Notes: generated by a model not told the origin, from the letters alone. DNA of 64,000 bases from Prinsepia uniflora (GCA_032719365.1 CM064866.1:10459781-10523780); one strand, 5' to 3'; positions 22,135-35,526 are shown, counted from the stretch's first letter. Made by a program: numbers and translations.

Positions 22135-24049
22135 TGCACTTTGGGGGAAACATATTCCACACCGAAAGCCCTAATATCCACAATATATCATCATCATGAA
22201 AATCAGTGAAAAATAGTTGCATTTAATATCAAAACCATTTTTCAAAATCCGTAAACCAGTTTCACGCAAATTCATGCAATCGCAATCTCAGTCATAATAC
22301 AATCCATCAAATCAATTTCCAGACTCATAATCCGAGTCAAAAGCAAGCTCAAATCTCGGGCCTTCGCCCAAACCAACAATATCAAGGGTTTCTCGAAAAT
22401 CGTGCCCAAAAACATATAAAATAATATAATATTCCCAAAATCCGGAAATCATCATATTGAAATATCAATCATACCAAATCATTTCAAATAATATCATAAA
22501 GCATTTAAAACATATATGCATGCATTTAGGGTAGAAAACAAAAGTCCACTCACACACCGTCCAGATTGTTCAGTTTCGAGCTGATCGTTCTCTTCCGACG
22601 TCCTGGAAATATTCTGGCATGTCAAACAAAGTAATAGCAGGTTACTAGGTTATCACATGACCCCATGTACGAATTCCCTAATCATCGGAATAAAATAATA
22701 TTATTTAAACGTAACCTACACGCTTCGGGTACTCAAAACTACTCTAAATTTATATCTGATTAACCCGAAACCAACGCCAATAGGTCCGTATCATCGAGAA
22801 CATCAAAAAGTATGTTGGACCCAAGACCAAATTCCCAGCCACGCGCCCTCACGCGCCGCCGCAAGCGGCTGCGCGTGAAAGCAACGCGTCGTGAACAGTG
22901 CAGCTACAGTTCGTCTCTCTCGCCCGTTTCCTTGTTAAACGGGTTGTGAACCCGCGATCAGACCCGGTGCAATCTCTCTCGATTCGACCTCAATTTCATT
23001 CATTCCTTCACTCATGTTCATCTAATTTCTGTCTATTTCGGATTTGTGACCTTAATTTGATGAAACAATTTCTAAAATCCCTCGACTCAACATAGAAACC
23101 CGACGGGTCCTAAATCGGGTTCTAGCAAAATTCAATCCGTTTCATTCAATTAATCACACAGGAAGCATCCTAGGTCCATTCTAACCACAAATTTGAAATC
23201 AATCTCAAAAACCCTTACCTCTAAGTATTTGAACTCAACCTCCAAAATGCACGGATGTCACAAGGCCTGTTCTTCATCAATTCTTCACCAATTTCCGTTC
23301 CAATTGATGTGGTTCGCTTCATTTAGCTCCCAGAAGATTAATTTGCACATCAATTTCGATCAAAACCGCCAAAGAATTCAAATTCGACATTTATGTTTGT
23401 AGGTGGTTTTTCGGGTTTGCTCAATCCAGTTCTATCGGGGTTTTCTTTGTTTCCCTTTCGGTTTTTCTCTCCAATTTACACTTAATTGCTCAATCAAGTA
23501 GCACTTGTTTCCTTGTTCTGCTGAGAATCGATCAAAGGGATGGGTTTGGGTGTTCTCTGTTTTTGGTCGAATACTAACACTATATGATAATTACCATCAT
23601 ATGATAATGCAACCGTTTGAATTAATCAGTTAATTATACAAAAGGCAACTAAGTGCCACTAATTGACCTTAACAAGTGACACATGTCACTAAAAACAACT
23701 CCTGAGTCATCCCTATGGCTGATTTAGCCAATTTAACCCTTTCATATCAGTTAATTGCACCGTTTAATTAAGTCCATTGCCTAAAATTACCATTTTACCC
23801 TTTAAGCCATAAATGACCATTTTGCCCCTGAACTTCCCAGACCCGTAACTTTTTCATCCGAGCTCTGTTTTCGACGTGCCACCTGTCTACGGATTCAGCG
23901 TCCCGAGACCTACACAATGGTCCTCGACAAATATACAAAAAGTATTCCAAACAAAAAGTCAACTTTTAGCCACATCCCTCCAAGGGTAAAAATGTCATTT
24001 GTCATATTATTTTAATATTTTACATTCTGTGAATTTTCGGGGCGTTACA

Positions 24050-24084
24050 ACCTTCCCCCCTTAGGAAATTTCGTCCCCGAAATT
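24050..24084 (-). promoter_or_regulatory. Element D polypurine tract and 3' box
   Basis: The minus strand reads AATTTCGGGGACGAAATT (24067-24084), then TAAGGGGGGAAGGT directly before the LTR. Same layout as in A and H. Confidence 0.85.
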
Positions 24085-27000
24085 TCAAGGAAACAAATAC
24101 GGATACTGTTCTCGCATCTGAAGTTCGGGTTCCCAGGTAGCCTCTTCTACGTTCTGATTTCTCTAAAGAACCTTCACTAGGGGAATTGTCTTTCGGCGAA
24201 GCACCTTATCCTTTTGATCCAAGATCTGCACAGGTTGTTCCTCGAAGCTTAGGTCTTCCCTGAGCTCAATAGGCTGCTCTTCTAATACATGGGACTCATC
24301 GTACACATATTTCTGCAGCATTGACACATGAAATACATTATGAACTCTGGAAAGCTCTGAAGGTAATGCGAGTCTGTAAGCAACTCGGCTGATCCGTTCA
24401 ACAATCTCATATGGACCAATGAAACGGGGGCTCAATTTCCCGCGTCTGCCAAATCGTACTATGCCTTTCCAAGGGGATAACTTCAGGAAGACACAATCTC
24501 CTACTGCAAATTCAAGATCCCTGATCCGCCGGTCCACGTAGCTTTTTTGCCTGTCCTGGGCTGCCTTAAGTCTATCCCGGATGAGTTCAACTTTCTCGGT
24601 CGTCAAGTCTATCAATTCGGACTTAGACAATTTTCTTTCGCCCACTTCCGTCCAACACAATGGGGTTCTGCACTATCGTCCATATAAGGCTTCATAAGGT
24701 GCTATCCCAATACTTGCTTGGTAACTATTGTTGTAGGCGAATTCCATCAGTGGTAAATGTGACTCCCAAGTACCTTGGAATTGCAGAACACATGCTCTCA
24801 TCATATCTTCCAAGGTCTGAATGGTCCGTTCCGACTGTCTATCTATCTGAGGGTGGAATGTCGTACTAAAATGTAATCTCGTTCCAAAAGCTTCCTGTAA
24901 ACTTTGCCAAAATCTAGATGTAAATCGTGGATCTCGATCCGAGACAATGGAGGCAGGTGTGCCATGTAACCGGATGATCTCATTAATGAATAAGTTGGCG
25001 TACTGGGTCATCTGAAAGTCTTCCTTCACAGGTAAGAAATGCACTGACTTGGTAAGTCTGTCTACAATTACCCAAACTCCATCGTGGCCTTTGGGCGTCC
25101 TCGGAAGTTTAAACACAAAGTCCATGGTTATGTGGTCCCATTTCCATTTTGAGATAGGAAGTGGTTGCAATGCTCCATAAGGACTTTGTCTTTCCGCTTT
25201 CACCTGCTGACATATCAAACACTTGCTCACATACTCAGCAATTTCTCTTTTCATACCCGGCCACGAATAGTGTTCTCGCAGTGTACGGTACATTTTGGTC
25301 CTACCTGGATGCATAACGTACGCAGAACTATGGGCTTTGTCCAGAATCTCCTTTTTCAAAACTACATCTGCAGGCACACATAATCTCCCTTCATTTTTTA
25401 AAGCTTCATCCTCGCTAAATGCATAATCCTGCCGTTCCCCTGCTTCGACTTCAATTCGGAGAATACATAAAACAGGGTCCTGAAATTGCGCATCATTGAT
25501 CTGATCAATTAGGATTGGTCGCACCTGGAAACTCGCCACCAAACCACCTTGGCCATCAAGTTCCAACATCACTCCAGTCTTACGAAGTTCAACCAATAAC
25601 GACAAATGTATCGTCCGTAAATGGGCTATAGAATGTGCTGATTTCCGACTCAATGCATCAGCTACCACATTCGCTTTTTCCAGATGGTATTCAATTGTGC
25701 AGTCATAATCCTTAAGCAATTCCAACCATATTCTTTGCCTCACATTTAGCTCCTTCTGGGTGAAAAAGTACTTCAAACTCTTATGATCCGTAAACAGTCT
25801 GCATGTTTCACCATATAAATAGTGTCGCCAAATCTTTAGCGCATGTACCACTGCAGCCAGTTCTAAATCATGGGTAGGATAGTTATGTTCATGCGGTTTT
25901 AACTATCGAGAAGCATAAGCAATCACCTTTCCATGTTGCATTAACATACACCCCAATCCGTGTAAGGATGCATCAGTATACACTTCGAATTCTCCACTAT
26001 CATCTGGAAGGGCTAATACCGGAGCAGATGTCAATCGTTTTTTCAATTCCTGAAAACTCCGCTCACAAGTCTCATCCCAAATGAATTTAACTCCCTTCCT
26101 GGTCAAGCGAGTCAAAGGGGTAGCAATCGTAGAAAATCCTTCTACAAAATGTCTGTCGTAACCGGCCAAACCTAAAAAGCTCCTCACTTCGGTCACTGTT
26201 GTCGGCTGTTTCCAGTTGGCCACTGCCTCAATCTTCTGGGGGTCAACACAAATTCCTTCCGCATAAATCACATGTCCCAGAAACCCCACACTGGTTAACC
26301 AAAATTGGCATTTACTCAATTTGGCAAAAAGCTGATTCTCCCTTAGAGTCTCAAGCACAAGTCTCAAGTGCTTCTCATGTGCCTTTTTACTCTTTGAATA
26401 TACCAAAATATCATCAATAAACACAATGACAAACTGGTCAAGATATTTCCGGAACACTCGGTTCATCAAGTCCATAAATGCCGCCGGTGCATTGGTTAAC
26501 CTAAACGACATTACTAGAAACTCGTAATGACCATACCGAGTCCAGAATGATGTTTTTGGAATATCTTCCTCTCGAATCCTTAACTGATGATAACCAGAAC
26601 GAAGATCAATTTTTGAGAAATACTTAGCTCCCCTCAATTAGTCAAACAAATCATCAATTCGGGGCAAAGGATACTTATTCTTTATTGTCACTTTGTTCAG
26701 TTGTCTATAATCCATGCATAATCTCAAGCTGTCCTCCTTTTTCTTTACGAATAATACGGGGGCTCCCCACGGTGACACACTTGGTCGGATGAATCCCATG
26801 TCCACTAGATCTTGTAATTGCACCTTCAATTCCCTTAACTCAGCTGGTGCCATACGATAAGGAGGCAAGGAAATAGGTCGTGTACCAGGGATCAAATCGA
26901 TGGTAAACTCCATCTCTCTATGTGGTGGTAACCCTGGTAAATCCTCAGGAAACACATCTGGGAACTCACATACAATAGGGATGTCCTCGACCCTAACTGG

Positions 27001-30000
27001 GGTATCCCATACATCAATCACATGTGCCAAATAACCCTGGCAACCTTTCCGTAACAATCTCTCTGTCGTGAGGGCTGATATGACTTTGGCGGGTAGCATT
27101 TTCCGATCTCCCTGAAATATCACCTCTGGTAATCATGGGCTCCGGAATATCACCCTCTTATCGAAACACTTGATAGAGGCATGATGGGTTGTCAACCAAT
27201 CCATCCTAAGGATAACATCAAAATCATACAAATCTAACAATATTAGGTCAGCCACTAGGGTCACACCCCCTATCAACACAGGATAACCTCGTATCACCTG
27301 ATTGACCACATATATATCCCCAGTCGGCGTACCGACTCCCATCTCACAACCAATCGCTGAGATCTCTCTATCTACTAATGATGCTTAATCTCGAGAAACA
27401 AAAGAATGGGTAGCTCCCAGGTCTATTAAAGTACGTACAAGATGACCAAAAATAGGAAGCATACCTGTCACCACTCCCGGAGTTACTCGGGCCACCTGTT
27501 GAGTAACTGCAAATACCCGGGCCTGTGGTCCCGAAGTCTGACCACGTCCTCGTGATCCACCATGTACTCTGCCAACTCCTCCACCACCTGTCGCATCTGA
27601 GGTCGAGGCTGTACTCAGACTCTGCTCTGCAGCGCCCCAACCGGTACCACTACTAACCAAACGTGGGCAGTCCCTCTTGAAGTGCCCCGGCTCCCAACAA
27701 TAAAAGCAAACAAGCACATTACCTCGATTGGGCCCATTGTTCTGTTGGTTTGATGATCCCACTGACGCTTCACTAGACTGCACGCTCGCTGAAGGTTGAG
27801 ACCCAAATCTCGGTGTACTGCCTCTACCATAACTCGGACGAGTGCCACCAGACGATCCATAACTAGAACCACCCCTCTTCGGCAATCTCTAACTCGGCAC
27901 TCCGTGATACTGTCGCTCTCGACGTCGACCGAAGCCTGAAAACTGTTGTCGTACCGGCAAGGTTACCTCAACTCTGGCGGCAGCATCAGACAACTCCCTC
28001 AGGGAAGCATACGATCCGACTGTCACAGCACCACGGATCTCATTTCTCAACCCTTGCTCAAATCTCCTTGTCAGGACCCACCCCGGTTTCACCCCGAAAA
28101 CCGAGGTAAACCCTGCTCCCGTCTGACACCCCGACACAACACCAACGTAAACTACTAAAGTAACATAGTCAGACGAAGGAGGACTATATAAAACATCCCG
28201 AAGTCAAAATTTACAGAGCATACTACCAAATACAACAGAAGGAAAACCGATAACCAGTACACGCACACGGAAAATTTAAAACACTCCGGGGTCGCTCTCG
28301 TTACTTCTATGCCTCCGACGCTGCCTCGACGCTGAAACCCTGCTCTAGCTCCACGACCTGGAGGGCAATTTAAAAACAGAAGGTGTGAGTGGACCATAAA
28401 TAATAAAAGAATTTCCGAAAACCATTTCATAATAAAACTAGGGTTTTAGCCCTCCATTTTGAAAACACATGCATAACTCAGTTACCAAAAACAGTTATAA
28501 ATCACGTAAAGATCGTCATAAAAACATTTGCAGAAACCATCACAAAAGCAGTTATAGAAATCATATCATAAGCATCATAAAACCGTATCACAAAACATAA
28601 ATATCAAGCCATCATTATCCGATCAAACCTGTTGGATCTATCTGAGTCTTTAAACTCCCGAGTCTTTAAACTCAACAGGCCTACAGGGGAAATATCAATA
28701 TATCCGAGTCTTTAAACTCAATAACCAGATCCATCAAATCCAATCCAAAATCATTTGAAAACCATTTCTAAATCCATATCCAAACCCGAATCCGAAATCA
28801 CTGCTCCGAAGCCCTTCCGGCGTCCAGAACCGTCATTCCGAACTTAAATCCGGAAACCCACTTTCCAACTTTAAAACCAAATTTCGCTTTCCGAAATCCG
28901 ATTTTTAAAACCGAAAATCCTTGATCATCGAAATCATGTTCCAAACTCCACTTATAATCATTAAAAACCAGTTATCAGTTGAAAACCCCAAAACCATGGC
29001 ATTATACTCAGAAATCGACATTTCTCGTAAAACGTGTCAAATACCATACTTTCTCGAAAAACGTGTAATTAAGGAAAACCAACATAACATATTCAACAAT
29101 CACGAAATCACATGTAAAACCATAAAACAAGTAATTAAATGCAGTTATGCATGCACAAGTTTAGAGAAAGGGTCCACTCACAGTACCGAGCCCTTAGTCG
29201 CGTCCCGAACGTCTCGTACATTCCTCAGCTTCCTTGGGAAGTCCCGATCCTGTCAACAATCACCCAAGAACGTCACTAACACGTCTACGAAGGTCCACCT
29301 AAGCTTCCCCAAAAATCCTCGGGTCCTAAACGTATCGAACCGGAACCCTAAACCTTCGACCTCGCGGAACTAACTTCAAACGATGTCCGAACAACCCGAA
29401 ACCAATTCCATTAGACTCGTTACAACTCCTAGACCAAAAACCTAGTTGACACCTTCCCCAAACACCTCCGCACGCGCCCCCATGCGCCGCCCAAAGTGGC
29501 TGCGCGTGGGCCTCACGCGCCTGCTACAGTGTCATCGTCTACCTCGGGTCGACTGGTTCGACTGTACTGAACCGGCGTTCCCGGTTCTTCGCCGTCCGTC
29601 CACCAATTCGACTCCTCTCTTCACCATCCTCACCGTTCAGTCCTAAGCAACCCATTCCCCTTACTCTAACACCTCGACACAGTCCCTAGATCATCGTCCC
29701 AAACTCGACACAAAAACTCATCTGTCCCCTGTTCTTCCTCCCGGCCAACCAGCCACTCCCCCTTCACGGCAACCACACTAAACAACTTCTAAGGACCTAC
29801 TGAAGCTCACCCAACTCACCAAATCTCTCGACTCACACTCAAAACCCACAACTTCCCGTTTGAAATTTACGGCAAAACAGAGTAATTACAGGAGAACACG
29901 AAATTACCTCTACTCAGGCCACCGCCGTGAGCTCAGCCGTGCGTAAGTAGCTCCTCTCGTCCTTCTCCGTCCTCTGGACGCCACCACCAGCCTCGACTGG

Positions 30001-31311
30001 TCGAATATGGTAGCACCACCACTCAAATTCCTCCCTGTTTTCTGATTTCCCGTGAACTCACCTTTCTTTCTCACTCACTCACGATCACACAACCCCTCCA
30101 ATTCACTCCTCAACTCTCCCTATTCACTCTCACCAGCTCACAACACTCAAACCTTCCCAGCCATCGATCGATTTCCTCACCGCCTTACTCTGTCTCAGTT
30201 TTCTCGAATGCACGGTTAACAGCCCCCCAATTATTTAGACCCGTAAAAAAAATCCTGGAATCCACTAGACCCCTAGCACGTGTCACCATCCCAAAGCCCC
30301 TCTCACAAGTGTCTCCATCTCAACCATCCACTTGTCCCAATCTGTTGCACAATCCCCAATGTGCAAAAGACCAAAATGCCCTTCCATTAAGTCAAAATTA
30401 CCATTTTGCCACTACCTTCCTAGACCCGTAACTCACTCATCCTAGGTTCGATGAACAGGTGCCGCCTGTCATTGAATTCAGGACGACGAGATCTACTTAA
30501 CTATCCTAGGTCAACGTGTCAAAACCAGATCGTACGAAAAGTCAACTTTTTCCCCTACTTTAACCAAATTACGCAAGTGCCCTCAATCTTCCGAACATCA
30601 TAACTTCCTCCTCGGATGTCAGAATCGGGTGTGCCACTTGTCTTCGGACTCGTGACGTCCCGAACTACGTCACCGTCATCGGTCAATGTCCAATTGACCG
30701 CCCAAACTCAAAGTCAACAATTTGCCCGAACCAGGGACAAAATCGTCATTCTACCTTAATGACCCTATCGTCACCAACTAACCACCGATTAATGCTCACT
30801 AATTTCATCTTAAACATGGTCTTAATCCTAACTTCCCGGGACGGGTCGTTACACTCATGCACTTGTCCTCTTCGTTCGCCACATACAGAGGGGCAAAATT
30901 AGCTAGGTTCAAGAATTTCTGCTCGTAGTCAGCCACTGATAGGTTTCCTTGTTGCAGCTGAAGGAACTCCACTTCCTTGGCATTACGAAAAGAATGAGGA
31001 TAAAACTGGTCTAGAAAATGGTGCCTGAAATCCTCCCAACTCAGGGTGCGGGCATCCAATCCCGTCAGTTGTAATCAGCGCCACCATCTATACGTCTGAC
31101 TGCTCAGCATGAACATGGCTAATGGAACCATGTCTCCTGGTGGGCATCGCATGATCTCGAAAATCCTTTCCAGCTGCGTAATCCACTCATAGGCCTCGTC
31201 TGGGTTGGTCTGGTCAGTAAAACTCGTGGCCCCCAAACGTTGAGCTCTTTCTACGTCCGGACCCTCCATCTCATCGCCAGGTTGTGCACGAGGCTCACGT
31301 CGCGGAGGCAT
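24085..31311 (-). pseudogene. Gag-Pol of element D, broken by stops and solo LTR E
   Basis: Collinear with element A's polyprotein, from MPPRREPRAQ (start at 31311) to the stop at 24085-24087. Recognisable: gag, CCHC knuckle CFYCWEPGHFKRDC, protease motif with DLGATHSF (L in place of the second residue), RT with FIDD, RNase H, integrase core and a chromodomain-like C-terminus. Eight in-frame stops: 31075 (TGA), 27889 (TAG), 27385 (TAA), 27133 (TGA), 26638 (TAA), 25903 (TAG), 24673 (TAG) and 24163 (TAG). All the resulting pieces share one frame, so there is no net frameshift over 7.2 kb. At 27889, 26638, 25903 and 24673 element A has glutamine; at 24163 it has tryptophan. Solo LTR E splits gag at 28069-30853. 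Cannot encode a working protein. Confidence 0.95.
28069..30853 (-). mobile_element. Element E: gypsy solo LTR in D's gag
   Basis: A 2,785-bp minus-strand LTR, TGTCAGGACCC to GGGTCGTTACA, of the C/G family. The flanks are CTCCT (28064-28068) and CTCAT (30854-30858), a TSD with one mismatch. Removing it rejoins D's gag in frame at the position of the conserved K-C-x-R-F-E stretch, which confirms the boundaries. Core motifs on the plus strand: CTGGAGGGC 28358-28366, GTGAGTGGAC 28385-28394, GCCCTCCA 28449-28456, GTCCACTCAC 29172-29181. GAGTCTTTAAACTC units at about 28644-28717. Confidence 0.92.
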
Positions 31312-31392
31312 ATTGAGGTATTTTTTCTGAAAGTAAAACAGATCAGTAACAACACAGACACCCAAAGTGCAAAACTCAGACCGCAACCTAAT

Positions 31393-31404
31393 GCTCTGAT
31401 ACCA
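31393..31404 (-). other. Element D primer-binding site (tRNA-iMet)
   Basis: Plus strand GCTCTGATACCA, so TGGTATCAGAGC on the coding strand, three bases inside the 5' LTR at 31408. Confidence 0.93.
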
Positions 31405-31407
31405 ATT

Positions 31408-34033
31408 TGACAAGACCCATCCTGATTATCCCTCGATAATCGTGAAAGATCCTCCTCCCGTCTGACAATCAATTTAAAGTACCAAAAGTAACCTTACATA
31501 TATACATAGAACATAACAAATGATAAACATTGTCAGACAAGGGATAGTTCAGTGGTCCAGGACCGTTGACTTCACAAGTTTGACTAGTCAACAGGTTTAT
31601 AGAGCATAGGTAATATTACAAGTAAGGATCAAAATCGTACTCTGTAAGGTGTCTGAGTGCGCAACGGTCTGCTTATTCCTCTGCCTCGATACTAGCCTCA
31701 GTACATGTACACTGGCCAGGAGGGTACATAAAACATTAAAGGTGTGAGTGGACAAAAATAAAATTTTAGAAATACATTTATCAAAATACAGTCTTACCCT
31801 CCAGTTTCACAAACATGCATGCATATCATAAATCATAAGAAATCAAGGCACAAATATAAATCTCAAACATCAATAAAACCACAGAATCCAGGTCCAATAT
31901 ATAGTCACGTTATCCCTGCAACGCGTGCAAATCAATAGGCTCAAGGATCGCTCAAAATCTGAGCATCCGCCATTGTGAACACATCACCAGCCGGCAATCC
32001 AGGTCGTCGTGAACATATCACCGACCGATCTCCATATCATCCAGCACATCTGGTCTGAGTCGAGCCTCCCTCGGCTGCACGACAACAGACCGTGCTACGT
32101 GACCTCTCCGGGGTAAACACTTCCATCTCGGAGGCGAGCGTTATCTCCAGGGTGCACTTCGGGGGAAACATATTCCACACTGAAAGCCCTAATATCCACA
32201 ATATATCATCATCATGAAAATCAGTGAAAAACAGTTGCATTTAATATCAAAACCATTTTCAAAATCAGTAAACCAGTTTCACGCAAATCCGTGCAATCGC
32301 AATTTCAGTCATAATACAATCCATCAAATCTATTTCCAGACTCATAATCCGAGTCAAAAGCAAGCTCAAATCCCGGGCCTTCGCCCAAAACAACAATATC
32401 AAGGGTTTCTCGAAAATCATGCCCAAAAGCATATAAAATAATATAATATTCCCAAAATCCGAAAATCATCATATCGAAACATCAATCATACCAAATCATT
32501 TCAAATAATATCATAAAGCATTTAAAACATATATGCATGCATTTAGGGTAGAAAACAAAAGTCCACTCACACACCGTCCAGATTGTTCAATTTCGAGCTG
32601 ATCGTTCTCTTCCGACGTCCTGGAAATATTCTGGCCTGTCAAACAAAGTAATAGCAGGTTACTAGGTTATCACATGACCCCATGTACAAATTCCCTAATC
32701 GTCGGAATAAAATAATATTATTTAAACGTAACCTACATGCTTCGGGTACTCAAAACTACTCTAAATTCATATCTGATTGACCCGAAACCAACTCCAATAG
32801 GTCCGTATCATCGAGAACATCAAAAAGTATGTTGGACCCAAGACCAAATTCCCAGCCACGCGCCATCACGCGCCGTGAACAGTGCAGCTACAGTTCGTCT
32901 CTCTCGCTCGTTTCCCTGTTAAACGGGTTGTGAACCCGCGATCAGACCCGGTGCAATCTCTCTCGATTCGACCTCAATTTCATTCATTCCTTCACTCATG
33001 TTCATCTAATTTTTGTCTATTTCGGATCTGTGACCTCAATTTGATGAAACAATTTCTAAAATCCCTCGACTCAACATAGAAACCCGACGGGTCCTAAATC
33101 GGGTTCTAGCGAAATTCAATCTGTTTCATTCAATTAATCACACAGGAAGCATCCTAGGTCCATTCTAACCAAAAATTTGAAATCAATTTCAAGAACCCTT
33201 ACCTCTAAGTATTCGAACTCAACCTCCAAAATGCACGGATGTCACAAGGCCTGTTCTTCGTCAATTCTTCACCAATTTCCGTTCCAATTGATGTGGTTCG
33301 CTTCGTTTAGCTCCCAGAAGATTAATTTGCACATCAATTCCAATCAAAATCGCCTAAGAATTCAAATTCTACATTTATGTTTGTAGGTGGTTTTTCGGGT
33401 TTGCTCAATCCAGTTCTATCGGGGTTTTCTTTGTTTCCCTTTCGGTTTTTCTTTCCAATTTACACTTAATTGCTCAATCAAGTAGCACTTGTTTCCTTGT
33501 TCTGCCGAGAATCGATCAAAGGGATGGGTTTGGGTGTTCTCTGTTTTTGGTCGAATACTAACACTATATGATAATTACCATCATATGATAATGCAACCGT
33601 TTGAATTAATCAGTTAATTATACAAAAGGCAACTAAGTGCCACTAATTGACCTTAACAAGTGACACATGTCACTAAAAACAATTCCTGAGTCATCCCTAT
33701 GGCTGATTCAGCCAATTAAACCCTTTCATATCAGTTAATTGCACCGTTTAATTAAGTCCATTGCCTAAAATTACCATTTTACCCTTTAAGCCATAAATGA
33801 CCATTTTGCCCCTGAACTTCCCAGACCCGTAACTTTTTCATCCGAGCTCCGTTTTCGACGTGCCACCTGTCTACGGATTCAGCGTCCCGAGACCTACACA
33901 ATGGTCCTCAGTAAATATACAAAAAGTATTCCAAACAAAAAGTCAACTTGTAGCCACATCCCTCCAAGGGTAAAAACGTCATTTTTCATATTATTTTAAT
34001 ATTTTACATTCTGTGAATTTTCGGGGCTTTACA
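31408..34033 (-). repeat. Element D 5' LTR
   Basis: 2,626 bp, collinear with the split copy. The outer terminus reads GGGCTTTACA where the other copy has GGGCGTTACA. It lacks 34 bp of the GC-rich palindrome near 32875 that the left copy keeps at about 22840-22890. Core motifs: GTGAGTGGAC 31743-31752, ACCCTCCAG 31796-31804, GTCCACTCAC 32561-32570; the fourth arm (about 31718) is mutated to CCAGGAGGGT. Confidence 0.9.
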
Positions 34034-34036
34034 ACT

Positions 34037-34751
34037 TGTCAGGACCCGACCCTCCTCGGTCAAGACCCGACTCATCTAGCACCATATTGTCCGCTTTGGG
34101 CCTCGCCCTCACGGTTTTGTTTTCGAGAGCTCACGGTGCAACTTCCTAGGGGGTCACCAATCATGGAATTGCACCAGCCTCAACTCGCTTAACTCTGGGG
34201 TTGCAATCCCCCCCAAAGCCACTTGAGCTCCCAAAAGGCCTAGTGCTAGATACGTGTGTGCCTACACCTTTAAGGCACACCACCATCCTCTCCTAGACCA
34301 TTCCCTCTCGCAGGAATGTGGGATTGTTCACCGTTCCCTCCAGGACATGGGTCTTACAATCCACCCCCCTTAGGGCCCAGCGTCCTCGCTGGCACACTTC
34401 CCGGTCGCGGTCTGGCTCTGATACCAAATTGTCAGGACCCGACCTTCCTCGGTCAGGACCCGACTCATCTAGCACCATATTGTCCGCTTTGGGCATCGCC
34501 CTCACGGTTTTGTTTTCGAGAGCTCACGGTACAACTTCCTAAGGGGTCACCCATCATGGAATTGCACCAGCCTCAACTCGCTTAACTTTGGGGTTCCAAT
34601 CCCCCCCAAAGCCACTTGAGCTCCCAAAAGGCCTAGTGCTAGATACGTGTGTGCCTACACCTTTAAGGCACACCACCATCCTCTCCCAGAACATTCCCCC
34701 TCGCAGGAATGTGGGATTGTTCACCGTTCCCTCCAGGACACGGGTCTTACA
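34037..34751 (-). mobile_element. TRIM (terminal-repeat retrotransposon in miniature)
   Basis: 715 bp in total: two 322-bp LTRs (34037-34358 and 34430-34751) around a 71-bp interior. On the minus strand each LTR starts TGTAAGACCC and ends GGGTCCTGACA. The interior carries a PBS (plus strand GCTCTGATACCA at 34415-34426) and a polypurine tract (plus strand ATCCACCCCCCTTA at 34359-34372) and no room for genes. It depends on proteins from other elements. The flanks CAACT and GTTTT do not form a clean TSD; GTTTT instead matches the left TSD of D. Confidence 0.92.
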
Positions 34752-35524
34752 GTTTTCGAGTTAGCCTACGCTTAGTATTGTTGTTTATTACGATTGGTAC
34801 TTGAGTTTGAAGTGTGATTGTGCCTAGTTATGAGGTTTGTGTGATTTGATCCATGAATTATGTCTACTGTTGTTGTGACGAGTTTGCTATAAGATCAAAG
34901 CTCAAGGTGTTTTCCCAGACGACCGTAGCTCGAGGTGACTGTATTGTGTTTATTTCCTAGGCAGCCAAAGTTATGGGTGTTCCTAGATGGCCGATACTCG
35001 GGGCTACTGTTTTTGTTATTGTAATTGTTTATAGGCAACTGAAGTTAAAGGTGTTTCTCATACGGCTGATGCACAAGGGAGTTAGTGATTGAAACGATTA
35101 TTAGTTGTGTTTGATTAGCATGGATTTAGTGAAATGTGGGTCATGGGTTGTTTACTGTGTTTCATGATTTTTGTGGTCTCACAGTCTACGATTTTTTCTA
35201 TTTGAAACCTAATTGTTCGTTTGTTTAGTTATATGTTATCCATGCATATTTTATAAAAATTGAGGATAAATGTTATTTTTCGCAAAAAAAATGTGTTTTT
35301 TTTAAAAATATTTATTTGGTCCCCTCACACTTTTGTATGGTTTTCATGACCCTTCAGAGTCGTTGCATGGAAATTGGGGTTGATCGAGAGGCATATGTAT
35401 GAGTAATAACTAGTACGAGTATCCCTTATCAGACAAGTATTAAGAGTAATATCAAAATTTCAGATCGTTTTTCGAACAGGAGTTGGACACGATTATAAAA
35501 ATCTTTTAGGAGCGGATCCTGTCA
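34752..35524 (+). repeat. Element F LTR, right part
   Basis: Resumes after the GTTTT duplication and ends GGATCCTGTCA at 35524, immediately before a PBS-like sequence. TCCCCTCACAC near 35323 and CCCTTCAG near 35352 are decayed versions of the core motifs of the other LTRs. Confidence 0.78.
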
Positions 35525-35526
35525 AC

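Larger units (their letters stand above)
1860..24049 (-). repeat. Element D 3' LTR, split by nested elements C and A
   Basis: On the plus strand it starts TGACAAGACCC at 1860 and ends GGGGCGTTACA at 24049, next to the minus-strand polypurine tract. Its own sequence is in three pieces: 1860-1955, 11128-11786 and 22135-24049. The joins carry TSDs TATAT (C) and TGCAC (A), and the joined sequence is collinear with the intact copy at 31408-34033. Core motifs: CTGGAGGGT 11346-11354, GTGAGTGGAC 11373-11382, ACCCTCCAG 11425-11433, GTCCACTCAC 22544-22553. Confidence 0.88.
1860..34033 (-). mobile_element. Element D: Ty3/gypsy chromovirus, full-length but dead
   Basis: Minus-strand element with its 3' LTR at 1860-24049 (interrupted by C and A), polypurine tract at 24050-24063, broken gag-pol at 24085-31311 (interrupted by E), PBS at 31393-31404 and 5' LTR at 31408-34033. 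LTRs start TGTAACGCCCC or its decayed form and end GGGTCTTGTCA. Without nested DNA the left LTR is 2,660 bp and the right one 2,626 bp; the 34-bp difference is a deletion in a GC-rich palindrome. The left TSD is GTTTT at 1855-1859; the same five bases occur at 34752-34756, but only after the adjacent TRIM. It is the host for most of the left-hand nest. Confidence 0.88.
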
